Origin: Desulfobulbaceae bacterium
Lineage (GTDB): Bacteria > Desulfobacterota > Desulfobulbia > Desulfobulbales > Desulfobulbaceae
Assembly: GCA_003508005.1 (NCBI GenBank)
Contig: DNUE01000017.1
Span: forward strand, 58,172 to 122,171
Direction: 5' to 3'
Length of the DNA: 64,000 bases
Below, one piece after another: positions 17,734 to 26,900 of the stretch (positions within the stretch are counted from its first letter, which is position 1; every line of letters starts with the position of its first letter). The position numbers and the translations under genes are program-made. The notes under the pieces were generated by a model. It had not been told where the DNA came from, did no database searches, and was given only the letters and a program-made list of their open reading frames with translations.

Positions 17734-17850
17734 CCAGTTTATTCCCCCAGGACAGGAGGACGTGCTGCGGGTATATATGCAAGTTCTTGAAATACGCTTT
17801 TGAGTTGGCTGTAGGTGTGTTTATTGCAAGGCCTCTCCCGGTAAGTGACA

Positions 17851-19704
17851 ATGCGATACTTTCCTCGACCCAGAATATTTTACGTCTCTCCCTGGCTGCT
17901 TGCCGCGGCAACGGCCCTGCTTGTCCTGATCGTGGTAACCTTTACCCTGAACAATATCCGGCGGGAAAAGCAGCTGATGACCCAAGCCATGCTGCAGAAA
18001 GCAGATACCCTGATGCGTATCGTGCACTCCGGCGCCAAATCCGCATATCTCTTTGATCTCGGCAAGGGCATCTGGCGGACTGACCCCTGGCACGAGTATG
18101 TCCAGCGGGTGATCAACCACGTTGCCGAGGAGCCGGATGTGCTGATCATTGCCGTGGTGGATGAGACGGGAACTATTATTGTGCATAATAAAGCCGAATT
18201 TCTCGGAGACAGGATGAGTATCACTCTTCCTGCCGCAACCGCGGACATGGAACCAGAACCGAGCACCGGCTACCGGATATCCAGCAATCCTGGAACGGGC
18301 AGGCAGTTTGAGGCGGTCCGGTCCTTTTTCCCGTATCGGCCGCTGGCCAGGCCCCGTGGCCCGGGGAACAGGAGACCTGACCAGCGACAACGGGAGGGGA
18401 TGATGTTTCATCCGCCAAACCTGCAGGAGGAATTTATCCCCGGAGGTGACGACCGCCACAGCTATTACATTGTGGTCGGACTGGATATGAGGAACTTTGA
18501 TCAGGCCCTCCGCCGGCTCAAGCTGCAGGCACTTATCCTCTCTCTGGCCATGCTGCTGGTGGGCATCGGTGGATGGCTTTCTCTTGCCGCCGTGCAGGGT
18601 TTTCGGGTCTCCCAGCGGACCCTGGCCGAGATCAAGGCGTTTACCGCGCTGCTCGTGGCCAAGCTGCCGGTGGGCATCATCGCCACCGATCGCGGCGGGC
18701 GGATCACCACCTTGAACAGTGCGGCCGAAGAAATGACCGGCATCACCGGCCGGGCTGCTTCCGGCAGGGTCCCTGGTGAGGTCCTGCCCCCTGATTTTTC
18801 CGGGTTCTTTGCCCGCAGCGGGAACGGGCAGGGGAATGCAGGGTCCACGGCGGGCAGGGAGAGGGAAATGGTTGTCAGCGTGGCCGGCCGCCAGCAGTAT
18901 TTGTTCTGTCACTGTATAGATGTCCTGGACAATCAGGGCGAGTATCAGGGGCAGGTGCTGCTGATCTCCAATCTCACCCAGCTCAAGGGGTTGGAGAAAG
19001 AGATGCGGGAAAACGAACGCCTGGCGGCCGTAGGGAGGATGGCAGCCGGCGTTGCCCATGAGGTCCGCAATCCCTTGAGTTCGATCAAGGGGCTGGCCCT
19101 GCTGCTCAAGGGCAAGTTTGCACCAGAGAGCCGGGAGAGCGAGACGGCAAACCTGCTTATCCAGGAGGTGGAGCGGATGAACCGGACCGTCTCTGAGTTG
19201 CTCAGCTTTGCGCGGCCTGCCCCATTGCACGTGCAGGAGGTGCTGTTGAGGGAGCTGCTGGCGGATACTCTGCGTCTCATCGCTTCGGATACGGAAAACA
19301 GCGGTATCGTTACCAGGCTGCAGCTGGCCGATGACCTTCTGCCCGTTGCCGGGGATCCCGACCGGTTGAACCAGGTCTTTCTCAATCTGCTGCTCAACGC
19401 GGTGCAGTCCATGGAGCGGGGCGGCGAGCTGAAGGTTTTCGCGCAGAACAACGGGGAGAAAGGGACTGTGGTGATTTCCATCCAGGACAGTGGAAGCGGC
19501 ATTGCCAAGGAGAATCTCTCCCAGCTCTTCTATCCCTATTTTACGACCAAGACCGGCGGCACCGGGATAGGGCTGGCCATCTCCCAGAAAATCATCAGCG
19601 ACCACAAAGGGTCCATCAGAATCGACAGCGTTCCTGGGCAGGGGACAACGGTAACCGTGGAGTTGCCTGCCTTTCAGGGTGAGGGGACGGCTGATCCCGC
19701 TTAA
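17851..19704 (+). CDS. ZraS-like membrane sensor histidine kinase
   Basis: The predicted protein is about 617 aa from the ATG at 17851 (a GTG two codons earlier is possible; neither has a strong ribosome site). TM1 is at about residues 15-37, a periplasmic sensor domain at about 38-220 contains a Pro/Arg-rich stretch, and TM2 is at about 225-247. A PAS domain follows (about 268-380). The HisKA box reads GRMAAGVAHEVRNPLSSIKG, with the phosphorylated His in AHEVRNP. The HATPase domain has NLLLNAVQSM, DSGSGIAKENL and GGTGIGLAISQKI. This is the NtrB/ZraS class that partners sigma-54 activators. It is divergent from the ZraP-like gene. No response regulator is adjacent; the NtrC-family gene at 45360-46751 is a possible partner. 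Confidence 0.9.
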   Translation: MRYFPRPRIFYVSPWLLAAATALLVLIVVTFTLNNIRREKQLMTQAMLQKADTLMRIVHSGAKSAYLFDLGKGIWRTDPWHEYVQRVINHVAEEPDVLIIAVVDETGTIIVHNKAEFLGDRMSITLPAATADMEPEPSTGYRISSNPGTGRQFEAVRSFFPYRPLARPRGPGNRRPDQRQREGMMFHPPNLQEEFIPGGDDRHSYYIVVGLDMRNFDQALRRLKLQALILSLAMLLVGIGGWLSLAAVQGFRVSQRTLAEIKAFTALLVAKLPVGIIATDRGGRITTLNSAAEEMTGITGRAASGRVPGEVLPPDFSGFFARSGNGQGNAGSTAGREREMVVSVAGRQQYLFCHCIDVLDNQGEYQGQVLLISNLTQLKGLEKEMRENERLAAVGRMAAGVAHEVRNPLSSIKGLALLLKGKFAPESRESETANLLIQEVERMNRTVSELLSFARPAPLHVQEVLLRELLADTLRLIASDTENSGIVTRLQLADDLLPVAGDPDRLNQVFLNLLLNAVQSMERGGELKVFAQNNGEKGTVVISIQDSGSGIAKENLSQLFYPYFTTKTGGTGIGLAISQKIISDHKGSIRIDSVPGQGTTVTVELPAFQGEGTADPA

Positions 19705-19904
19705 GAGGGATTGCCGGCGGCCAGTTCCAGGAAATTCTGGTTTAGAAATTCACATTCCCTGGGCGTGAGGTCAAACCGCAGTTCTGCCTCGTTGATGATC
19801 TCCTTTCGAGCTTTTTTCGGATGTTCCCTGACGGTTTCGCCTATCCAGCAAACGGCTTTTTTCAGATTTGCCGACATGCCGGGAACGGATTGGGTGTCGC
19901 CCAT
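19701..19904 (-). CDS. Small conserved-looking protein of unknown function
   Basis: This 67-aa frame (MGDTQSVPGMSANLKKAVCW...) converges on the kinase gene, and the two stop codons overlap. GTGAGG precedes the chosen ATG at 19904. An in-frame ATG at 19943 would give 80 aa but sits only 1 nt from its AGGA. The protein is charged and helical, with AVCWIGETVREHPKKARKE and ELRFDLTPRECEFLNQNF. The second part resembles linkers in regulators with helix-turn-helix form, but no domain is recognised. No membrane segment is present. Codon usage looks coding. The 294 bp upstream, before yhbY, show no other gene. Confidence 0.6.
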   Translation of the reverse strand: MGDTQSVPGMSANLKKAVCWIGETVREHPKKARKEIINEAELRFDLTPRECEFLNQNFLELAAGNPS

Positions 19905-20198
19905 GGCTGCCTCACTTCTGCGTTTGGAATTGTTGTAGTTCATGTCCTGTTTCTATAAGTTATCCCGTTTCGGGTGCTTTTCCCCCGGCGATCTCATTAG
20001 CGGCATGCGAGGATCCGCCTTTGCCCTTTTCCGGCACACGGGACATTGTCGCCGCCGGCTGTTTCAATTTTCCGGTCAAGGCCGAGTATCTGCGCTGCGG
20101 CTCAGCTGGGCCGGGGAGTATCGCAGAGCGTCAAGGAGGCCATTGCCCCTTGGTTACTCTCAAACGGCCGGTCCGGTTCCGCTCCGGTCGGGGGCTGC

Positions 20199-20525
20199 TC
20201 AGCGGGGCAGGTGAATAGCCGTGTCCGGCGGCAGGTCCGGGTTTTGCCGATACAGAATGACCGTCTTGCCGATCAGCTGGACCAGGTGGGCGCCTGCCCG
20301 GACCGCGAGTTGCTGCGCTGCCTCGTCCTTTGGAACAGGACAGTTCTGGCCCAGCCTGACCTTGATCAGTTCATGGGCCTGCAGACCGTCTGTACAGGAC
20401 TGGATAAGGTTGTTTGAAAGCCCCTCCCGGCCGACAATGACGCTAGGTTCAAGGTGGTGACCCAGGCCGCGGAGAAATTTTTTCTGCCTGCCGGTCAGTG
20501 GCGCGGGTTCTTTTGTCTTGTTCAT
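20199..20525 (-). CDS. yhbY: YhbY/CRS1-CRM-domain RNA-binding protein (ribosome assembly)
   Basis: This 108-aa protein consists of a single CRM domain: LTGRQKKFLRGLGHHLEPSV, then the RNA-contact loop VGREGLSNNLIQSC, and ELIKVRLGQNC. This is the pattern of E. coli YhbY, which associates with pre-50S ribosomal particles and is also related to plant CRS1 splicing factors. The C-terminal half contains the strand LIGKTVILYRQNP typical of the family. The ATG at 20525 is 3 bp after the TraB-family stop, indicating translational coupling. Confidence 0.95.
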   Translation of the reverse strand: MNKTKEPAPLTGRQKKFLRGLGHHLEPSVIVGREGLSNNLIQSCTDGLQAHELIKVRLGQNCPVPKDEAAQQLAVRAGAHLVQLIGKTVILYRQNPDLPPDTAIHLPR

Positions 20526-20528
20526 CGC

Positions 20529-21767
20529 TTAACTGAAAAGGTTGGTGAAAATTTCGTAGCCGCCGACCCAGGTGCCGATGGCCGAACCGAATCCCGAGAG
20601 GAGGAAAACGAGAAAGATGCGCAACAGTTTATTCTGCCACCAGCCGGCGACGGAGGCCATGTCGCTGCTGACGTTTTCAAACTCCCTGACCACGGGCGGC
20701 CTGCTCATTACCTGGACAAAGGCAGCCACATAGCCGGCCCCGATCAGCGGCGACAGACTGGTAATGGGCGCTGCGGCAAAAACGGAGGCGATGGTGGCGG
20801 GGTGGGCCCAGGCCAGCATGGCCCCTATCGCCGCGGGAATCCCGTTTGCGAGAAACCAGTAGCCCACGAGGCCGCCGGCGGCGCCGGCTCCCTTCTGGAT
20901 ACCGATCAGGGAAATGGAAAGAATGATCAGCGCCGGCAACGACCAGCCGGCAATCTTCCAGGCCCTGCTCACCGGGGGGATGGTGTCGATTTCCGTCATT
21001 ATTGCGCTGTGGTCCTCGGTAATCACCCTGCGGATACCCTCCAGGTGTCCGGCGCCGACCACCGCAACGAGCCGGCGGCCGGGAGCGGCCTTGATCTTTT
21101 CGGCCATGTAGATATCGCGCTCATCGATGAGCGCCTTTTTCGCCTCGGGCATGACCGCACCGATCTCGTTGATCAGCTCGGAAAGCACATCCTGCCGGCG
21201 CAGTTCAGCCAGTTTCTGTTCGTCAAGCTTGGTGTCATCAAAGAGACTGGTGAACAGGGTTGCCAGCAGGGAGCATTTTTTCCACAGGGAGGTGGCGTGC
21301 CAGGCCCTGCGCAGAGTAACCCTGACATCGCGGTCACAGAGCACGGTCCTGATCTGTCGTTTTTCAGCCTCCTGCGCCGCGGTCAGCAATTCGGTCCCTG
21401 GCATGACCCCCAGCTGCCCCCCCAGTTTTTTCTGGTAGGAAGCGAGGATCAGGTTGATCAGGAGGGTTGCGAGCTGTTTGCTGCGGATTATTTGCTTGAG
21501 ATCGAGGCCCTCCCAGTGCTGCTTTCTTGACAGCGCCTGGAAGCGTTTGTCATCAAGCTCGATGCAGACGGTGTCAGGTTGCTCTTCTTCGATCACCTCC
21601 CGGACCAGGTCCGTGGATTGCCTGGATATATGGGCGGTGCCGACCAGCAGAACAGTTTTGTCCGGCAGGTGGATGACCGCGACATCGTCAGGGTAGTCGC
21701 GGTGCGGAAAGGGTATTTTGTGCATGCTTGTTGTGCCGGATAGCGACAGGGTTTTCATTGTGTGCAT
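20529..21767 (-). CDS. TraB/PrgY-family membrane protein
   Basis: The frame encodes up to 412 aa. The N-terminal half has the TraB domain marks VLLVGTAHISRQSTDLVREV and PDTVCIELDDKRF, a GxxH motif followed by a conserved Glu, which in the family is proposed to act as a metallopeptidase-like or pheromone-inhibiting site. The C-terminal third has several hydrophobic helices (from about residue 265, AWKIAGWSLPALIILSISL, to near the end). Related proteins are PrgY of enterococci and archaeal/bacterial TraB; biochemical function is unknown. Start choice is uncertain, since ATGs at 21767, 21758 and 21725 all lack a clear ribosome site. The yhbY gene follows immediately. Confidence 0.85.
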   Translation of the reverse strand: MHTMKTLSLSGTTSMHKIPFPHRDYPDDVAVIHLPDKTVLLVGTAHISRQSTDLVREVIEEEQPDTVCIELDDKRFQALSRKQHWEGLDLKQIIRSKQLATLLINLILASYQKKLGGQLGVMPGTELLTAAQEAEKRQIRTVLCDRDVRVTLRRAWHATSLWKKCSLLATLFTSLFDDTKLDEQKLAELRRQDVLSELINEIGAVMPEAKKALIDERDIYMAEKIKAAPGRRLVAVVGAGHLEGIRRVITEDHSAIMTEIDTIPPVSRAWKIAGWSLPALIILSISLIGIQKGAGAAGGLVGYWFLANGIPAAIGAMLAWAHPATIASVFAAAPITSLSPLIGAGYVAAFVQVMSRPPVVREFENVSSDMASVAGWWQNKLLRIFLVFLLSGFGSAIGTWVGGYEIFTNLFS

Positions 21768-21910
21768 CGAATGTAGTTATGATCCCCTCTGGAGTAAAGG
21801 ACGATCTGGCATGAAATACGTATTTTTGTCTCTGGTCAATGTGGAACCCCGGCGCCGGGTGAAGAGAAAGGAGCATTTATTCGGCAGTCGCTGGACAAGG
21901 GGAAACTCAC

Positions 21911-21948
21911 TTTTTCTCCGGCAGGAGCTGGAGTTTGCCGGAGAAAAA
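21911..21948. repeat. Inverted repeat downstream of mltD
   Basis: TTTTTCTCCGGCA pairs perfectly over 13 bp with TGCCGGAGAAAAA, 12-nt loop, 50 bp beyond the mltD stop. The T-run precedes the GC stem on both strands, so it is not a standard intrinsic terminator on either, although it could stabilise the 3' end of the mltD transcript. Confidence 0.5.
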
Positions 21949-21997
21949 AATGAGGAGGATTACGGGAAGAACGTCAGCAGCGGGGGGCGGGCTTGAG

Positions 21998-23731
21998 TCA
22001 CGCCTTTTTCACGACCAGTTTCGTGCCGATGGAGAGATTGTTCGACTTCAGGTTGTTCCACTGCCGGATCTGCTTGAGGGAGATGCGGTACTTCTGCGCG
22101 ATGGACCAGAGTGTATCGCCAGCCTTGACGAGGTAATAATTGACCTGGTTATCGTCCTTCGAGGCGTTGGTTGCGCGTTTTTTTGCATCAGCCTTGACGG
22201 ATGCGTCGGTGACATTTTTGCCGGTTTCAACCATGGCGGTAGCCGTGGAAACGTCGGGCTTTTCCTGGGCCGCAATCGCCGGTTGCGCAGGCTTGTCAAG
22301 GAAGAGGGCGAGTTGCTGGCCTTCGCTGATTTTGTTGATGTTTTGCAGATTGTTCCACTGCATGAGCATTCCGGCGGTCACGCCATAGAGATCGGCAATT
22401 CGGGACAGGGTTTCCCCTTTTTTGACCTTATGGAACCGCATGTCGCCATCAAACTCGGCCAGCGCGACTTTCCCAGGTTTTTCGCCATCCTTGAGGAGGG
22501 CATACTTGGTCGTCTGGTAGGGAATGCGGAGCCGCTGTCCGGTAGCCAGCTTGGCGTTGTGCAGGTTGTTGGCCTTGAGCAGGGCGGTTTTGCTCAGGTT
22601 GTACATCCGGCAGATGGCGGTCAAGGTATCACCTTTTTTTACGACATGGGTTTTGTAATCAATGCTGGCCACCGGCTGCAGCCGCGATAGATTGCTGGCG
22701 ACCTTCTCATAGCTGCCTGCAGGGATCCGCAATTCATAGGAATGTTTTCCCGGCGGGGTAAGATTCTTCAGCAGTTCATTATTCAGGTCCCTGATCTTGT
22801 CGATATCCTGACCGCTGGCCGTGGCCACGGCATTGAGATCGGTCATGGCCGGAACCTTGATGAGATCAAACCGGGCCGGTTCCTCATAGCTGATCCCGGA
22901 GAAGCCGTATTGTTCCGGGTTTTTTGCGATAATGATCGCGGCAATGAGTTTGGGTACGTAGCGTTTGGTCTCCAGGCTCAGATAGTCTTTGCTGGCGAGG
23001 TGCCAGAAATCATTGGTATTGTATTTTTCGACGCCCCGGCCGATTTTCCCTTCACCGGCATTGTATGCGGCAACCGCCAGATACCAGGAGCCAAATTCTC
23101 TGTAGAGGAAAGTGAGATATTTGATGGCCGCAAGGGTGGCTTTTTCCGGCTCACGCCGCTCATCGACCCAGGAATCGATGCGCAGGCCGTAATTTTTTCC
23201 AGTACCGGGGATAAATTGCCACAGGCCCACCGCCTTGGCTTTGGAAATGGCCGTCGGGTTATAGCCGGATTCGATCATGGCCAGGTATGCCAGGTCCTCC
23301 GGCAGTCCGGCTTCCTTGAGGTTGGCCTTGATGAAGGACAGGTACCTGGTGGAGCGGGCCAGCCAGCGTTCATAGAAGCAGCGTTGCCTGGTCTGGAACA
23401 GGTTGATATAAAACTCAACCTGTTTGTTCATGGTGATGGGAAAGTCGTAGGTAACTTCCTCGGACTTGGCAATTTCTGGCAGTGACTGGGCAGCATTCTC
23501 TTCCCAGCCGCCAATCTTGCCCAGTTCCGAGAGCTCTTCCTCAAGGCCCGCCTCGGGCTCATTCTCCGTGTACTTGATGACCACCTGGCCGTTGTCAAAG
23601 TTGACGTTGGCATAGAGGTCACTTTCCTGGGAGACGTAGGTTGGTTGAGGGGCCTCGGCGCAACCGGAAAGCGTTGAAATTGCAAAGGCTGCAAGCAACA
23701 GAATCGTAATCAGGGGTATGCTCTGTTTCAT
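21998..23731 (-). CDS. mltD: MltD-type lytic transglycosylase lipoprotein with three LysM domains
   Basis: The protein is 577 aa from ATG 23731 (MKQSIPLITILLL); an ATG at 23755 would add 8 residues and hide the signal peptide's start. The lipobox LSGC puts the lipidated Cys at residue 24. The SLT domain has the catalytic Glu in LAMIESGYNPTAISKAKAVG and the following LWQFIPGTGKNYGL and AVAAYNAGEGKIGR, which are family 1D (MltD) motifs. Three LysM repeats follow (HVVKKGDTLTAICRMYNLS, HKVKKGETLSRIADLYGV and YLVKAGDTLWSIAQKY), each about 45 residues, for peptidoglycan binding. It cleaves glycan strands to anhydro-muropeptides on the periplasmic face of the outer membrane. The gene is divergent from a class A penicillin-binding protein, a sensible pairing of wall cutting and synthesis. 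Confidence 0.95.
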   Translation of the reverse strand: MKQSIPLITILLLAAFAISTLSGCAEAPQPTYVSQESDLYANVNFDNGQVVIKYTENEPEAGLEEELSELGKIGGWEENAAQSLPEIAKSEEVTYDFPITMNKQVEFYINLFQTRQRCFYERWLARSTRYLSFIKANLKEAGLPEDLAYLAMIESGYNPTAISKAKAVGLWQFIPGTGKNYGLRIDSWVDERREPEKATLAAIKYLTFLYREFGSWYLAVAAYNAGEGKIGRGVEKYNTNDFWHLASKDYLSLETKRYVPKLIAAIIIAKNPEQYGFSGISYEEPARFDLIKVPAMTDLNAVATASGQDIDKIRDLNNELLKNLTPPGKHSYELRIPAGSYEKVASNLSRLQPVASIDYKTHVVKKGDTLTAICRMYNLSKTALLKANNLHNAKLATGQRLRIPYQTTKYALLKDGEKPGKVALAEFDGDMRFHKVKKGETLSRIADLYGVTAGMLMQWNNLQNINKISEGQQLALFLDKPAQPAIAAQEKPDVSTATAMVETGKNVTDASVKADAKKRATNASKDDNQVNYYLVKAGDTLWSIAQKYRISLKQIRQWNNLKSNNLSIGTKLVVKKA

Positions 23732-23798
23732 GTCGTGGATGTCAGTCTCTTGCATTGATTATTGATTTGATAAGCAAAAAAACAAAAAAATAAAATGA

Positions 23799-23815
23799 GG
23801 AGCCCTGAGGGCCCC
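23799..23815 (-). promoter_or_regulatory. GC hairpin with T-rich tail in the mltD leader region
   Basis: GGAGCCC-TGA-GGGCCCC forms a 7-bp stem with one mismatch. On the minus strand it is followed by TCATTTTATTTTTTTG, so it could terminate or attenuate a transcript heading into mltD. On the plus strand five T follow it, 140 bp before the PBP gene. The rest of the 23756-23958 spacer is very AT-rich and holds no gene. Confidence 0.35.
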
Positions 23816-23958
23816 TTTTTGCGCACATCTAAAAAAAACTATCATTAATTCTGGATTTTTTACAAGAAAAAACGTAAAGATTCAATTTATTGAACTAAAT
23901 TATATTTTTTGAACCCGGGGCAACTCCTGTTTCATTCCCCTTTTTTCGCTGGGATCTG

Positions 23959-26900
23959 ATGTGGCGAATATTTAAACAATTGGTTGTTTTTCTGTTCCTC
24001 CTTGCCTTTCTTGCCGCAGGGTCGGCTGCGGGGGTACTTTACTGGCTGGTGGCAGTGGAGCCGGGGAAGGAGATCGAGCAGGCGAATATCGAGAAGATCC
24101 TGGGGCGCGAAAGCCCTGTGTTCTACCGGGACGGAAAGGAAAAGATCGGGGTGTTGTTCCAGGAGGCGCATCGCCAGTATCTTCCCTATGATCAGATACC
24201 CAAGGCATTTATCAACGCCCTGGTGGCGGCTGAGGATGATCAGTATTTCCAGCATTACGGAATCGATATCCTGGGCATAGCCAGGGCGATGCTGGCCAAT
24301 TTCAGGGCGGGACGGGTCGTGCAGGGGGGGAGCACCATCACCCAGCAGACCGCGAAAAACCTGTTCAAGAGGGAGTCGCGTACCTATCAGGCCAAGCTCA
24401 AGGAAATGCTCTATGCCCTGCGACTGGAATATCATTATTCCAAAGAGAAGATTCTGGAATTTTATGCCAATCAGTTTTTTGTCAGCGGCAACGGACATGG
24501 ACTGGGGATCGCCGCCCGTTATTATTTTGACAAGGAAGTGGCTGAGTTGACCACTCTGGAGAGCGCCTTTATCGCCGGCAGCGTCAAGCGTCCAAATTAT
24601 TATAATCCCTTTACCAAGACCGATGAAGATGCAGAGGCACGGGCAAGAACACGGGCAAAGGAGCGAACAGCGTACGTGCTCGGCAAAATGAAGCAGCACG
24701 GTTTTATTAACGTTGCGGAGTATAGTCAGGCTATCGGCAGCGAAATAGAGTTCAAGCGGGGCAGGATGTCCTTTGCCCTGAACACGGTTATGGATTTGGT
24801 CAAGGATGGCCTGGCCGCGCCGGAAGTGACGAATGCCCTGGATGCCCATGGCATCAGCAACATCTCCACCTCGGGAATCAGGGTCATCACCACGGTGGAC
24901 AAGGAACTGCAGGAGAGGACCCTGTTTACCCTTCGCCGGGAATTGTCCCGACTCGATATCCTCCTGCGCGGCTATGACCGGGACGAGGTGCAGCAGGAAT
25001 ACGCAGGCGTGAACTATTCCGGAGACACGCTGGTGACGCCCGGTTCCTTTCTGTTCGGGCGAATAGGGAATATTGCCACAGACGGGCAGGGCGGTCCCCT
25101 GATCAGTGTCGATTTTACCGGCTATATGCTGCCTACCGGGGTTATCGTTTGGGAAGGGTTGCAGGATGCCCTCGCCTCGCTCGTCAAGAATAAGAAAAAC
25201 CGCTGGAGCGAGGCGGGACGAAAGGATCTGCCAATGCTACTGGGCGAATTGAAGCAGGGTGACATGGTCTATGTCAGTGTTCGCCCTGGAGAGGTGAACG
25301 GTATGCCGATTCTTGCCCTGGAGCGTTACTCCGAGCTGCAGGGCGCTGCGCTGGTGATGAAGCGGGGGGCGATCATGGCCATGGCCGGGGGCATCGAGAA
25401 CCGCTATTTCAACCGGGCCGTGGCCGCCCGCCGCCCCATGGGTTCAACCTTCAAGCCGTTTCTTTTTGCGGCGGCCCTGCAGCTTGGCTGGAGCGCGACG
25501 GACATGCTCAGCAACCGCCGTGACGTATTTGTTTTTCATGACCGGCCTTATTTTCCCCGTCCCGATCATATCAGCCCCCATGCGGAGGTGTCGTTGAGCT
25601 GGGCCGGTGTCACATCGGAAAACCTGGCCGCGGTGTGGCTGCTCTATCACCTTGCCGATCATCTGACCCCGCCCCGCCTGCAGGAGGTGGCCGCGTACCT
25701 GGATTTGGCCCCGCGAACAGGGAAAGAACCGGAGAGCAGCGCCCAGTTCAAGCGCCGCATCCGCGATGGCTACGGGATCATCGTCAACCAGGATTCCCTG
25801 CAGTTGGCCGCCTATGACCGGGCAATCAGGAATCTGGAGCCTGATTTCCTCTTTGACGACCGCGCGGCAGAATTAGCGCGGTTGAAACAGCTTCCGTACG
25901 GTCTGCATTTTGACCGCTACGCCAGGGATCTCCGTGTCAGCATGGAGGCGGAAGAAAAAGGGATGAGCATGAGGGAGGCGCGGGAACTGGAAATCCGCCA
26001 GGGCCTTCTCGCCAGGAGTTTTCTCGCCCTGCAGCCGAGCATGGAGGCCCTGGAACAGTACAGGCTCCATCTCCAGATCACCCAAGCGCCGGCCGGTGAA
26101 GCAGACCCCCTGGCCCAGTTGGACAGCGCAAGCGGCAATCTGAATACCATGGGCAGCTTCTGGGAGGATGAAAGCGGACAGGTTATTTATTCTCTGCGAT
26201 CATCACCCCAGAACGGGCACTACCTTTCGGAAAGCGAACTGCGTTCCCGTCTGGAAATGCTGGACAGCACAACGGCCGAGGAGTTCTGGCAGGGGGTGCT
26301 GGTGGAAGGAGTCTTGAGCAGCTATGCCATCAGGCAGGTCAAGGCGCAGATGGCCAGAGAGGGCAAGGATCTTTCCGCCGCCGACCCCTATTCGATGGAG
26401 GTGCTGGGCAGCATCCGGGATTACCGGCTCCTGGTGGGGCTGCAGTACCTCATTGCCATGGCGAGGAAGGCGGGCGTCACCTCAAAGCTGGAACCGGTGC
26501 TTTCGTTTCCTCTGGGCTCCAATGTTATTTCGCTGATTGATGCGGTTCGGATGTACGAGACCATTGTCACCGGAGTCAGTTATGCCGGTCATCTCGAACC
26601 CGCGGCGGATGACGATGAGGGGGGTGCCGGGGAAGGGCTGGCCATTATCGATCGTCTCGAAACAGAGGAGGGCGAGATAATCTATTCGCGCGAGGAGGTC
26701 AGCAGAAAGGTGGTAGATGCCCTTGATGCCGCATCCATAGCCCATATTCTGCAGAATACCGTGCAGTACGGCACCGGCAGGTATGCCCGGGACAACGTCC
26801 GGATGTCAAGCGCGGACCCGGAACGGCAGAAACTCTTGGCAACCCTCAATCTGCCGCTACCCCTTCTGGGCAAGACCGGAACGGCCAACGATTTCAGGAA

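Noticed and set aside
17821..19605. Long minus-strand open frame opposite the ZraS-like kinase
   Set aside because: It is antisense to the kinase and shows no domain or ribosome site.
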